This document shows, one piece after another, positions 22,205-31,504 of a stretch of 37,281 bases of DNA. The translations under genes were made by a program, and so were the position numbers. Under the pieces are notes generated by a model, which saw only the letters and a program-made list of their open reading frames with translations, had not been told where the DNA came from and searched no databases. Positions within the stretch are counted from its first letter, which is position 1. Each line of letters opens with the position of its first letter. Origin of the DNA: Ruminococcus sp. (GTDB lineage: Bacteria; Bacillota; Clostridia; Oscillospirales; Acutalibacteraceae). Location of the stretch: NCBI GenBank assembly GCA_023665555.1, contig JAMPDR010000017.1, positions 1 to 37,281 on the forward strand, in the 5' to 3' direction.

Positions 22205-22687
22205 TTATCTTGAAATTTCGATAACTTCATATTTGATAATACCGTCGGGTGCTTCAACTTCAACGATATCACCAACCTTATGGCCGATGAGAGCCTTTGC
22301 AACGGGTGATTCGTCGCTTGTGAGATAGTCCTCACCTTTATTTTTTGAGGTTGATGTTGAGTTGATGATCTGATATTTATAAACGTCACCGTATTCGATA
22401 TCTTTGATTGTTACCTTTGAACCCATTTGGATAACATCGGTGCTCAATGAATCTTCATCGATAACCTTTGCCATTGAAAGGATTGTTTCAATCTCGCTGA
22501 TTCTTGCTTCGAGTTTACCCTGGTCATTTCTTGCTTCGTCATACTCAGCATTTTCCGACAAGTCACCGAATGAAAGTGCAAGCTGAATTTTTTCTTTGAT
22601 TTCCTGACGGCCTACGACTCTAAGGTGTTCGAGTTCCTCTTCAAGTTCTTTTATACCGGCTGTGGTAAGCAAAATTTCCTGTGCCAT
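22205..22687 (-). CDS. greA: Transcription elongation factor GreA
   Basis: GreA rescues backtracked RNA polymerase by stimulating cleavage of the nascent RNA 3' end. The 160-residue length is typical. The N-terminal coiled coil (about 1-75) carries ELEEELEHLRVVGRQEIKEK and the acidic tip region LSENAEYDEARNDQG with the conserved Asp/Glu pair. The C-terminal FKBP-like domain has the SPVAKALIGHKVGDIVEVEAPDG pattern. GGAGGAG precedes the ATG. A perfect-consensus promoter lies just upstream and probably drives lysS as well. Confidence 0.97.
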   Translation of the reverse strand: MAQEILLTTAGIKELEEELEHLRVVGRQEIKEKIQLALSFGDLSENAEYDEARNDQGKLEARISEIETILSMAKVIDEDSLSTDVIQMGSKVTIKDIEYGDVYKYQIINSTSTSKNKGEDYLTSDESPVAKALIGHKVGDIVEVEAPDGIIKYEVIEISR

Positions 22688-22731
22688 GATTATTACTCCT
22701 CCAGTTAAATTTTGTTATAAAGTTACTCTTT

Positions 22732-22760
22732 ATTATATAAAATATTGATGTCGGTGTCAA
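22732..22760 (-). promoter_or_regulatory. Sigma-A promoter of greA-lysS
   Basis: On the - strand: TTGACA (22755-22760), a 17-base spacer and TATAAT (22732-22737), identical to consensus. Confidence 0.88.
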
Positions 22761-22859
22761 TAGATAGAATTGTCAATATTTTAATAATTCATGATAATTC
22801 AATTGAATTGACAGGCTGATTGGTATATAATAATAAAAATGATGCGTTTTGATTTTGTA

Positions 22860-23121
22860 ACTACTATTAGGATTCAGCCCGCAGAATTAAATTGTTCCTA
22901 TCTTTTAGTTTATCCCAATGCCGGACCGGCAGTTCCTTTTTTCTGCGGGCTCAATCTTTTGACAAGAACAGCCTGTCACACAATCAGCTATTCACGCAGT
23001 GAATAATTTAACTTGCGAAGCAAATTTAGCTGCGTTAGCCTTCTTTGCGGACTATATCTTTCGACAGGCACAATCTCCCCCGCAATTACGCATTAAGCAT
23101 TACGAATTACGAATTAAAAAA
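22860..23121. repeat. Repeat mosaic upstream of the M20 peptidase gene
   Basis: The 446-base gap between greA and the M20 gene holds a piece of family B (ATGCCGGACCGGCAGTTCC at about 22920), an inverted pair CCCGCAGA/TCTGCGGG, and short GCTATTCACGCAGTGAATAA-type palindromes. A family A right end (TTGCGGACTATATC...CACAATCTCCCCCGC, 23045-23083) and the ATTACGCATTAAGCATTACG phrase complete it. The repeat stops 14 bases before the ATG, so AAGGAG is the first non-repeat sequence. Confidence 0.7.
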
Positions 23122-23134
23122 AGGAGAATTTACC

Positions 23135-24610
23135 ATGAAAAAATCAACAATCGCAATCGGTGCAGCTGCCGCCGTAGGTTTGGTTGGCAACGCTGTTCAT
23201 GCCGCTTTATACAAGCCGAAAAAACAAGTTGTGCCGAAAATCATCGAAGAAAGCAACAACATAGAACGATATCGTTCCAACCTTTCAAAGGCAATTCAAA
23301 TCAAAACCATTTCAAATGTAAATCCTGATGATACCGACTGGGAACAGTTTGGCAAGTTTCATGAGTTTCTCGACAGTGCGTATCCGCTCATCGCAGAAAA
23401 GCTGGAAAAAGAAATCGTACCGCCTGCCAATCTGATATATCGTTGGAAAGGCAAAAACTCAAAACTTGATCCTGTTGCTCTTTGTGCACACCAAGATGTT
23501 GTACCTGTTTCTGATGGCACTGAACAGGATTGGACTCATCCTGCATTCAGCGGTTTTGACGATGGCGAGTTCATTTGGGGCAGAGGTGCTCTCGACATGA
23601 AAAACCACCTCATATGCGTCATGGAAGCTGTTGAAACTTTGCTTGCAGAAGGATTCCAACCGGAAAGAGATGTTTATCTTCTGTTCGGCGATAACGAGGA
23701 AATTGTTGCAAGCAAAGATAACGGTGCAACAGCAATCATGAACGTACTCAAAGACAGAGGTATTCACCTTGAATCGCTACTTGACGAAGGCGGCGCAATG
23801 CTCCCGGTCAATATAAAAGGCGTTATCAACAATAAATATCTTGCAGGCATCGGTGTTGCCGAAAAGGGCTATGCTGACATTGAAATCACACTTTCGGCTA
23901 AGGGCGGACATTCCTCTCAGCCGCCAAAGCACACCGCTTTAGGTAAAATGGCCGATGTCATTAAGGACCTTGAAAACAACCAATTCAAAGCAAGTTTTTC
24001 AAGTAGCATGAAGTCTTTGTTTGACTCAATCGGACGCAACTGCACCTACCCTGTCAGAACAATAACATGCAATCTTCCACTGCTCTATCCTGCGTTGCTG
24101 CAAATCTGCAAACTGATTCCGCCTGCCGCGTGCATGACGAGAACTACAACAGGCATTACGATGGCGCAAGGCAGTCCTGCCGCAAATGTCTTGCCGCAAA
24201 GAGCCTCTATCACAGTCAATTTCCGTGCAATGCCCGGCACTTCGGTTGACGATATTGTTCAACATGTAAAAAAAGTTGTCAAGAACAAAGACATTGAAAT
24301 TAAGGTACTCAAAAGTAAAGAGGCATCACGTTTTTCTCCCACTGATTCACGCGCTTTCGGTGTGATATCTCGCTTGTGCAAAGCAATTGAGCCAAACTCA
24401 ATCATTGCTCCGTTCCTTGTCATGGGCGGCACAGATGCATATTTCTATGAGCCGATTTGTGAAAACATTTATCGCTATGCTCCGTTCAAGGTTGACACAA
24501 GCATGTTGCTTTGCACCCACGGAACAAACGAACGCATCCCTATCAAGGCAATGTCTGGTGCACTTACGTTTTTCAAAAATTATATCCGTGAGATAAGTAA
24601 TGAACTTTAA
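23135..24610 (+). CDS. M20-family metallopeptidase with N-terminal hydrophobic anchor
   Basis: This 491-residue zinc-dependent carboxypeptidase or aminoacylase-like enzyme is of the M20 clan (carnosinase/PM20D1-like). Metal and catalytic residues are present: His119 and Asp121 (LCAHQDVVPV), Asp154 (GRGALDMKN), Glu188 and Glu189 (GDNEEI), the Asp217-Glu218 pair (DEGG), and His462 near the C-terminus (THGTNERIPI). The dimerisation insert follows GGHSSQPP (about 248-255). Residues about 3-24 are hydrophobic and Ala/Gly-rich, probably a membrane anchor or signal. The ATG at 23135 is chosen for its AAGGAG site. The frame extends upstream to 23045, but that part is repeat sequence. The substrate cannot be told from sequence. 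Confidence 0.93.
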   Translation: MKKSTIAIGAAAAVGLVGNAVHAALYKPKKQVVPKIIEESNNIERYRSNLSKAIQIKTISNVNPDDTDWEQFGKFHEFLDSAYPLIAEKLEKEIVPPANLIYRWKGKNSKLDPVALCAHQDVVPVSDGTEQDWTHPAFSGFDDGEFIWGRGALDMKNHLICVMEAVETLLAEGFQPERDVYLLFGDNEEIVASKDNGATAIMNVLKDRGIHLESLLDEGGAMLPVNIKGVINNKYLAGIGVAEKGYADIEITLSAKGGHSSQPPKHTALGKMADVIKDLENNQFKASFSSSMKSLFDSIGRNCTYPVRTITCNLPLLYPALLQICKLIPPAACMTRTTTGITMAQGSPAANVLPQRASITVNFRAMPGTSVDDIVQHVKKVVKNKDIEIKVLKSKEASRFSPTDSRAFGVISRLCKAIEPNSIIAPFLVMGGTDAYFYEPICENIYRYAPFKVDTSMLLCTHGTNERIPIKAMSGALTFFKNYIREISNEL

Positions 24611-24617
24611 TATAAAC

Positions 24618-24650
24618 AAACACCGCAGATTTTCACAAGCTGCGGTGTAT
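24618..24650. terminator. Terminator between the M20 gene and the Lgt-like gene
   Basis: ACACCGCAG and CTGCGGTGT form a nine-base stem between two convergent genes, with T-rich sequence on both sides. Confidence 0.8.
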
Positions 24651-24653
24651 TAT

Positions 24654-25466
24654 TTATGCCTTTTTCTTTTTGCGTTTCTTCTTTTTTGCTTTTTCAAGCT
24701 TAGCTTCTTTTTCCATCTGCTCGATTGCTTTTTCCTTTGCAATATCCATTTGTTTAACCTTGTCAGAATGTAATATAACAATCAGAATAACAGAAACTAC
24801 AAACACAATAATGCAACAAATTTGCCATAAAGATAAGCCTAAAAACAGATTTTTCATTCTGTCAGACGAATAGTAGCGCGCCTCTTCCCATAAGAAACGG
24901 GTCACACTATATACGGCCGCAGTTATCGGATAGGCTGTTCCTTTGACATATCGCTTTGATTTTTTGAAATAAAGCTGAGTCAACACAATCACTGCAATCA
25001 TGGTCACAACTTCAAAAATCTGCACGGGGAACACTTTTTCATCGATAGCAGGGTTATATATTCCGTGCTCCCAAACAAAGCCTGCACAGCATCCGCTAAA
25101 GAAACAACCGAATTTTGCACATGCAAGAATGATGAAGATTCCGGGAGTGAGCATGTCCATGTTGCGTCTGACATCGCTTTTTGAAAGCATAAAGATGATT
25201 ACAAGTATGATCGGGGTGAACATTACTGCGCCGAAAATTGCAACTCTGCCGGTATAGTTAATGCCAACAGCTTGGGCAACTGCCGTATATATTTTTCCCA
25301 TTAACATTGCGCCGACAACACCGGCAACATAAGTATAAAGGGTATAAATAACTGCATTTTTCTTTTCAATTTTATATCGTCCGCAATCCTTGATATTCAG
25401 AATCATCATTATTGCAAACCCGACAAGGTACATGCCGTAATAAACATATTGACTTCCATCGAACAA
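24654..25466 (-). CDS. Lgt-like membrane protein, divergent, with Lys-rich tail
   Basis: This 270-residue protein has about seven hydrophobic segments and resembles prolipoprotein diacylglyceryl transferase (Lgt). Lgt transfers diacylglycerol to the lipobox Cys. Seen: the AKFGCFFSGCCAG box (117-129), matching the Lgt GR-G-C-F-NG-C-G signature, and RFLWEEARYY (190-199), matching RF..E..R. Differences: Lys stands where Lgt has an essential Arg (Arg143 in E. coli), and the HGG/GG loop is replaced by GRVAIFGAV. Activity is therefore doubtful. Residues 236-270 form a cytoplasmic, very basic tail ending in KKKKRKKKKA. The start is TTG at 25466, with GAGGTG seven bases upstream. It lies downstream of the 1701-residue secreted protein, possibly in the same transcript. 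Confidence 0.75.
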   Translation of the reverse strand: MFDGSQYVYYGMYLVGFAIMMILNIKDCGRYKIEKKNAVIYTLYTYVAGVVGAMLMGKIYTAVAQAVGINYTGRVAIFGAVMFTPIILVIIFMLSKSDVRRNMDMLTPGIFIILACAKFGCFFSGCCAGFVWEHGIYNPAIDEKVFPVQIFEVVTMIAVIVLTQLYFKKSKRYVKGTAYPITAAVYSVTRFLWEEARYYSSDRMKNLFLGLSLWQICCIIVFVVSVILIVILHSDKVKQMDIAKEKAIEQMEKEAKLEKAKKKKRKKKKA

Positions 25467-25486
25467 TTTTATTCACCTCATTCAAA

Positions 25487-25516
25487 ATTTCAGCCGCTGC
25501 CTGAGCAACGGCTGAA
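25487..25516 (-). terminator. Hairpin downstream of the 1701-residue protein gene
   Basis: TTCAGCCG and CGGCTGAA form an eight-base stem, followed on the - strand by ATTTTGA. The T-run is weak, so some read-through into the Lgt-like gene is plausible. Confidence 0.55.
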
Positions 25517-25557
25517 TTGCTTATTTATTCAGTTTTTACATGAACAAATGATTTTGA

Positions 25558-28500
25558 TTAATAATGCTGAGCACCGCATGCACAAGTCTGATTGATTCTG
25601 AAGAGTTTCCAGAATACAAGAACAATCTTATAAATGAAGCCTACAAAACCGCCCTTATGGCACATATGTGAGCAAGTGTCCGGTGTAACATCATCACCCG
25701 GATCCGGCTGCGGATTCATAGCTTTGTTCAATTCATTAAGAATTGACAATGCATTATCAATATATTTCTTGACATCTGATTTTGCAAAGATATTGAGAGC
25801 CTCTTCAATTGCTCCTGTGATCAAAATCTTGAGCGGAACTCCGGCTTCAACACCGGTGTTCAGTCCGTAGAATACGTAGTAGAGAACTTTAAGAATCTGA
25901 TCGGGAACTGCAATTTCAGCAAGAGCATGGAGCGTTTCTGAAATGTTTTCAATCTGAGCATCTGTAAGTCTTTCGTTGTTAGCTACAATATATTCCATAA
26001 CCTTATCAACATTGTCTGCAAAAACAACTGTGCTGATTACTGTTCTGAGAAGAACTGTGATAAATTCAGGTGTCAGTGCTTCGTCAACAGAAATATATGT
26101 TGCTGTCTTACCATTTGCTGATGTGTATTCAGTTGCTGTGCCAAGAGCCTTAATTGCTGTTTTAACTTCTGAATAGCCGGCCGGAGTAAGACCCTTACTT
26201 GCCAAAGCATCGCTGAGAATCTGATCAAGGTTGAGGTTGATCGTAAGATCAAGGTCATAGATCGGACGGATAACATCAAGAACTACATATACAGGTTCAA
26301 GAATGTTGTTAACTGCAATCTGAAGTCCGCCGAATTCAATGAAGTAAACGATGTTCGGAAGTAAACCGACGATACCATTGATCGGATCATCTGAAATCTT
26401 GTCAATGAGTGCAAGAATCGGATTGAGAACAGCCTTAATCATTGCTTCATCATCGAGTTTAACGAAGTCAGCATACTTTGTGATGTTTGCAGGGTCACAG
26501 CCGATTGCTTCGAGAATCGGAATAAGAGCGTTGTCATATCCGTTGTAGCCGAGGATTTCGATTGCGTCAGCGATTACAAGTTCGCTGTTATCTGCGCTGT
26601 CAACAAGGAGAAGCTTGAGAACAGGAACGATCGGAGCAACATATTCAACAACTGCGTTTACAAATGCATCTCTGTCGCCGTCCTCAAAATCGGGAACTTC
26701 ATAACCTGCGAGAGCTGCAAGTGTATCCTTAACGTCGATATTAACGAGCGGATCAACGATGTCGATAATTGACTTGATGGTTGCGTTTTCATCAACCTTT
26801 GCAAGAAGTCCGTTAACAAGGTCAACAAGGCTAACGAGATTTGCCTTTGTGTAAAGGTTTGAAAGAAGATTTGCAACAACATCGCCAACTTCATAACCAA
26901 GAAGATATGCAAGGTTAACTACGAAGGTATCAAGATTTGAAGAAACATATTCTGCATCTTCCTTTGTCCACCAAAGTGAATATTGAACTGCCTGACCGTA
27001 ATTCGCTTCGTATTCTTCAAGTTCTTTAAGCTGCTCAGGTGTAAGCTGAGTACGGTCGATGTCTGCGAACGGATCACCTTTTTCAACCGGAACAAATTCC
27101 TGATATTCAAAAGTTTTCTGTTCATATTTTTCTGCGTTGATAAGTTCAACGAGAGAGGCAATTACATCACCAGTTGACTTAATGCCAAGAGATGCAATTG
27201 TTGAAGTAATATTATTAACTGTTTCTTCGTTGCTTATAAACTTAGCAAGAAGAGTCTTAAGAGCATCTTCATTCTTAAGAAGTTCAACAACATATGTGAG
27301 AACATAGTATGCAACACCTGCTTTATCCGCTGCAACTGTGTATGCTTTGCCATCTGCAAGGTCAAGTTTTGAAGTGTCATAGATGTAGTCACTTCTCTGA
27401 GTATCGATTTCTGCAAGAGAACCGAGGGTTGCAACTGTGATTGCATCAATTTCCGGAATCTGAATTCCAACAAGGTCAAGGATTCCCTGAAGGCCCTTTG
27501 AAAGATCAACACCCATTGATTTAAGGTTGATCATGTCGCCAACATTGATGTCAATTGCATCTTTAAGAACATCTGATGCAGTACCGCTACCTTTTACAAG
27601 GCCTGCTGCGCTATAGCTGTAATCAGCCTCTGCTGCGTATGAGATGTTGGTCTTGAGCATTCCGAGAAGCGGAGTAACCATGTCGGTTGAAAGCGCATAC
27701 ATGAGATTCGGAAGGATCGAAAGAACTGTATCAACCGGAGCCTTAGCAACCTTAGTCAAAAGAGCTTCAACAGGATCAAGGAGTCCTTTTTCAACGAAGT
27801 CAGCAACTGAAGTGAATGTGTTACCGTTCGGAGCGGTTACACCAAGTGCTTCAAGAACAGGAGCAACAAGGTTGTTGTAGCCTTCGTTTGCACTTGCTGT
27901 AAGTCTGAGATTAACAGCAGAAATCGAAATGTTAACGTCAACCGTAATTAAAACAGTAGCTGTTGCGCCCGAAGCTGTTGCATCACCGATTTTTACACCA
28001 TTATTATCAGGATTCATTGCTTGATTGCTGAGAAGAGCAAGAAGAAGAGGTTCCAAGCCTGAAAGAGCCGCATCTGCTGCTGCAATAAAGGTTTCCTTAT
28101 CTTTTACGCCCCATTTAAGAGCAAGTTTACCATTCTCATCGCAGATTGCTGAATCTTCCCAAGGATTGTTCTCAGCTGTTGCTGCGCTTGTTGCTTTTGC
28201 AAGTGTTGCTGCAACCTCAGGATAGCTTTCCTCAAGGTTCTTAGCAAGGGTTGACGGGAACAGAGCAAGCCCCATGCTCTGAGTTGCTTTTTCAACAGTG
28301 TCAAGGTTAAGTTTGATTGTAACAATATCATTATTCAGCATATCATTGAGGCTTTTACCTTCCATATACATAGTAGGATCGATGCCATCCCAAACCTTAA
28401 TGAACTCATTTGCAATGAGAGGATAGAGGTACTGAACGATAAGGTTAATGATATCGTCACTGTAAACCATATCGAGAACGCCTGTAATTGTTTTACCAAG

Positions 28501-30663
28501 GTCGATACCGGCAAGGTCAGCGAACTTATCGCCTGCGAGGAATGAATCAAGCTTTGTAATTGTATCAAGAAGTTTATCTTCTTTTACATCATACTTTTCA
28601 GTTTTAACCTGATCGTTTACATATACGTCACGTGATGCATATGTAAGTTTTGTTGTTACAAAGTTGCTCAAGCCGAATGTAGCTTTGAATGTTGAATAGC
28701 TTGTAAATGCTTTGTTCTGCAAGTATTCATATTTTTCAATTGTTTCAGCTGAAAGCAAATCGCCCTTTGATGTATCATTGAGATAACCGTAAATAGCATC
28801 TTCAAGGTTATCAAAAGCTCCGCTGAGTTTTGAATAATCTTTAAGTGAAAGGTCAGTCGGCTCACCAAGAGCAACATAGAGATCATAAGCGAAGTTTACT
28901 TCTGCTGTGAAACGAGCAGCAAGTGTATCATAAAGATCAGCGGCAACTTCTGCTGCTTCTGCAACAATAGCACCAAGAAGTTCTTCTGCTCTTTCTTCGC
29001 CTGAATCTTCTGCAAGAGCAGCCTTGAATGCATTAAGTCCTGCAAGTTTTTCAGGATCTGCGTTGATAGCTTCAATGATTGCATCAGTTGACATATCAAC
29101 ATAAGATGAGTTTGTAAGTTCTGTGTAATAAACAACATATTCATTAACTACGCAGAAGAGTTTTTCCTGAAGGTCAAGAAGATTATCATATCCGTCAGGA
29201 TAGATTGTGTTTACAACCTGTTCGCTGTAGGTTCCGATTGAGTTAACGTAACCACAGATAAGTGAATAAGCTGCCTGCTTTTCGATTGTTGTAAAGTCTT
29301 GATATGTGTCAATTGTTGAACTGTAGAAGTCAGAAGCCTTTTCTGCTGTTGCAGCAAGATCATAAACCTTAACGTTATCCGTGAAATTATTATAATAATC
29401 AAGGCTGATGTTGCCGTACTTGTTGAGGTAGTTGAGAAGTTCGTTACCGCCTTTCTCAAGCTGTTTATAGATTTCCATGAATTCATGATATGCAGCAAAC
29501 ATTGAATCATATTCATATTCGCCGTAGTCGTAGATACCATAATTCGGATATTTATCAGTGAAAGCTTTCCACTGTTCAGCTATTTTAAGATATGTTTCAG
29601 CGTCCATTGCGCTTTCGCAGGATTTGATCAACTGATCGATCTTCTCAGTGTAATCTCCGAAAAGTGTGTTGTAAGTATCATCACCGCCAACATATTCAAC
29701 TGCTGCTGCAACAGTTTTTGTGAACTCACCGTAGTAATTACCCATGGTATTAGCCAATACCATGTTGAGCAATTCTTCATAGCTGATGCCGAAGTTAACA
29801 CCTGCAAGATAAGCAGCATGTTCATCGATCTTCTGCTTTGCTTCAGTATTGGTTACGGTTCCGACTTTAACAGCAATATCATCTGCATTGTTTTTATTCA
29901 CTACGTGATGATAATAGTCAGTATTTTCACTGCCGCATTGAGTTTTTGTTGTAATTCTATAATAGCCGCGGCTCATGCCTACCTGATAAGCTGAAGTCAT
30001 ATCAATTGACTGAGCAACTTCTGTGTAAGAATCCAAAGTTGCAAGATAGCCTTGATAGTCATCAGTTGTAACAACCAATGTATTGTAAAGCTTATTAGAA
30101 ACACCGTTTTCCTTCGTCGGCAAAGATTCAGTTTCTGTATGGATACGAGCATGTGACATATTGAACAGAATACCGAACAATGTTGCAACCTGATAATCGC
30201 TCATTTCAGCAGAAGTCATTGCACCTGATGATGTGAGAGAAGAAGTGATCTCCTTTGAAATATCTTCAAGGTTTTTACAGCCACCGGCAATTTCACACGA
30301 AGCGCCTGAAGCCTTATATGACTCTGAACCTTTGACAGCATTGTCAATCTTCTTCATGAGGTTAAGAATTTCAGTATACTGTGCATAGTCTTTTGCAGTA
30401 ACTGTCGTGGTGTACGTTTCTTCTAAGTTAGCACCGTTGCCGCTTGTCGTTCTCACCGGATTGGTGTGAGTACCATTGGTATAAGACGTCAAATTTTTAA
30501 CGGTGTCGCTTTTGAGTGCTGCGCCGAGTTCGGCAATGGCTGTGTTGTAATCAATTTCTTCAGCCGAAGTCATACCAAAGCACACAGAAACGCTGGTCAT
30601 AATCATGAGCATTGCAAGAACAACACTCAGGATTTTCTTGGACCTGATTTTGGTCTTTTTCAT
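25558..30663 (-). CDS. Giant secreted protein with internal repeats and CHKGGF...HY tail
   Basis: This 1701-residue protein is of no family I can name. The signal peptide is clear (about 1-33; IRSKKILSVVLAMLMIMTSV, then CFG). The body is acidic, Ala/Leu/Asn-rich and mostly helical. A block of about 90 residues occurs twice, near 925-1015 and 1368-1460. Shared positions are GY-[ND]-N..[AV]P[IV]LEA[LI]G, ..[TK]Y/VADFV, LP-N-[LI]-[MV]-Y, and a following [TVI]-x-LEP/LLG segment. The C-terminus has a Pro/Asp linker (PDPGDDVTPD), then the 38-residue tail (1664-1701) shared with the protein at 183-2933. ATG 30663 is chosen because AAGGAG precedes it by 12 bases and MKKTKIRSKK begins a normal signal peptide. 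A nearer ATG at 30675 overlaps the ribosome binding site. It is probably a cell-surface protein. Confidence 0.9.
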   Translation of the reverse strand: MKKTKIRSKKILSVVLAMLMIMTSVSVCFGMTSAEEIDYNTAIAELGAALKSDTVKNLTSYTNGTHTNPVRTTSGNGANLEETYTTTVTAKDYAQYTEILNLMKKIDNAVKGSESYKASGASCEIAGGCKNLEDISKEITSSLTSSGAMTSAEMSDYQVATLFGILFNMSHARIHTETESLPTKENGVSNKLYNTLVVTTDDYQGYLATLDSYTEVAQSIDMTSAYQVGMSRGYYRITTKTQCGSENTDYYHHVVNKNNADDIAVKVGTVTNTEAKQKIDEHAAYLAGVNFGISYEELLNMVLANTMGNYYGEFTKTVAAAVEYVGGDDTYNTLFGDYTEKIDQLIKSCESAMDAETYLKIAEQWKAFTDKYPNYGIYDYGEYEYDSMFAAYHEFMEIYKQLEKGGNELLNYLNKYGNISLDYYNNFTDNVKVYDLAATAEKASDFYSSTIDTYQDFTTIEKQAAYSLICGYVNSIGTYSEQVVNTIYPDGYDNLLDLQEKLFCVVNEYVVYYTELTNSSYVDMSTDAIIEAINADPEKLAGLNAFKAALAEDSGEERAEELLGAIVAEAAEVAADLYDTLAARFTAEVNFAYDLYVALGEPTDLSLKDYSKLSGAFDNLEDAIYGYLNDTSKGDLLSAETIEKYEYLQNKAFTSYSTFKATFGLSNFVTTKLTYASRDVYVNDQVKTEKYDVKEDKLLDTITKLDSFLAGDKFADLAGIDLGKTITGVLDMVYSDDIINLIVQYLYPLIANEFIKVWDGIDPTMYMEGKSLNDMLNNDIVTIKLNLDTVEKATQSMGLALFPSTLAKNLEESYPEVAATLAKATSAATAENNPWEDSAICDENGKLALKWGVKDKETFIAAADAALSGLEPLLLALLSNQAMNPDNNGVKIGDATASGATATVLITVDVNISISAVNLRLTASANEGYNNLVAPVLEALGVTAPNGNTFTSVADFVEKGLLDPVEALLTKVAKAPVDTVLSILPNLMYALSTDMVTPLLGMLKTNISYAAEADYSYSAAGLVKGSGTASDVLKDAIDINVGDMINLKSMGVDLSKGLQGILDLVGIQIPEIDAITVATLGSLAEIDTQRSDYIYDTSKLDLADGKAYTVAADKAGVAYYVLTYVVELLKNEDALKTLLAKFISNEETVNNITSTIASLGIKSTGDVIASLVELINAEKYEQKTFEYQEFVPVEKGDPFADIDRTQLTPEQLKELEEYEANYGQAVQYSLWWTKEDAEYVSSNLDTFVVNLAYLLGYEVGDVVANLLSNLYTKANLVSLVDLVNGLLAKVDENATIKSIIDIVDPLVNIDVKDTLAALAGYEVPDFEDGDRDAFVNAVVEYVAPIVPVLKLLLVDSADNSELVIADAIEILGYNGYDNALIPILEAIGCDPANITKYADFVKLDDEAMIKAVLNPILALIDKISDDPINGIVGLLPNIVYFIEFGGLQIAVNNILEPVYVVLDVIRPIYDLDLTINLNLDQILSDALASKGLTPAGYSEVKTAIKALGTATEYTSANGKTATYISVDEALTPEFITVLLRTVISTVVFADNVDKVMEYIVANNERLTDAQIENISETLHALAEIAVPDQILKVLYYVFYGLNTGVEAGVPLKILITGAIEEALNIFAKSDVKKYIDNALSILNELNKAMNPQPDPGDDVTPDTCSHMCHKGGFVGFIYKIVLVFWKLFRINQTCACGAQHY

Positions 30664-30999
30664 TTGGGTTTGCATCTCCTTTTCATTAAATAAGCGTGTA
30701 TCGATAAAAAATTCACGGTTTTCTTCATACGACACTCCACTGTTATGGTAATTATACACAAAGGGTTTATACTTTGATTTCTGTTTTAGAATTAAATATC
30801 ACAAATGTTACTTTAAAGAAGATTGTTTACAATTTGTTATTTATTTGATAAAAATTTATTAGCATTTACAGCCGCACGAAAATCAACATTTAGTTAACAT
30901 TTGTCGCATAATAGGTATTTGTATATTTTACACAAATGTTTTCCACGCAAAATGCGAACAACCCCGTTTCTTTTTCATTATAATATATATATTGTGTAT
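30664..30999. other. Upstream region of the giant secreted protein gene
   Basis: No gene is seen. It is AT-rich and likely holds the promoter: TATAAT occurs on the - strand at about 30751-30756, with no convincing -35 at the right distance. The rest carries no recognisable structure. Confidence 0.4.
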
Positions 31000-31002
31000 G
31001 GA

Positions 31003-31330
31003 CGACGTCCTTGACGTCCCGAGTAAAATCTATAAATTAACCTGTAGGGTCGCCGCTTGCTGCGACCGCTGCGGATTTAAAAATCAGTATATCCTATTAT
31101 TAAATGTGTTTTATTGGTCGTTGTTCAGGCGCCCATACAGGGGCATCCCTACGAAATTGTACATTTAATTTAAAATATGTACAATAGGTAGGTTTTTTCG
31201 GACGCAGCAAGCGGCATCCCTACAGCATGATTTAATGGTTTTGCGATTTAAAATTTGGTTATTCACGGGACGTCGAGGGTGCCGTCCCCTACAATTACCT
31301 CTATCTCCTTCTGCGGACTGAATTTTTCCT
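31003..31330. repeat. Family D repeat mosaic (GTAGGG/CCCTAC type)
   Basis: Outer ends GACGTCC...GACGTCCCG (31005-31021) and CGGGACGTCGAGG (31265-31279) are inverted. Within are four GC-rich units reading TGTAGGGTCGCC, ACAGGGGCATCCCTAC, GCAAGCGGCATCCCTAC and GGTGCCGTCCCCTACA in alternating orientation. A TGCGGACT family A end follows at about 31311-31320. The base composition is clearly richer in GC than the surrounding DNA. No gene is seen. Confidence 0.65.
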
Positions 31331-31421
31331 TCGCACACACGCTCGCCCGCATACCGTCAAAAAATCATGGCAAGTGTGTGACTGATAAAATTACACACTG
31401 TTAACAATTTATTTAAAACTC

Positions 31422-31450
31422 TTGAAAATTCGAGTTGTATATGTTATAGT
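31422..31450 (+). promoter_or_regulatory. Sigma-A promoter of the GH3-family gene
   Basis: TTGAAA (31422-31427), a 17-base spacer and TATAGT (31445-31450), 54 bases before the ATG. Confidence 0.72.
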
Positions 31451-31504
31451 TAAAATTGATAAAATATCATTCGGTTGTTTTACCGAATATACGGGAGGTA
31501 CATT

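Noticed and set aside
23045-23134. N-terminal extension of the M20 peptidase frame by 30 codons
   Set aside because: The extension is a family A end plus the ATTACGCATT phrase, without a ribosome binding site. The ATG at 23135 has one.
22999-23328. Frame overlapping the start of the M20 peptidase gene
   Set aside because: The first part is repeat sequence and the rest overlaps the M20 gene out of frame. The M20 frame has AAGGAG, catalytic motifs and normal length.
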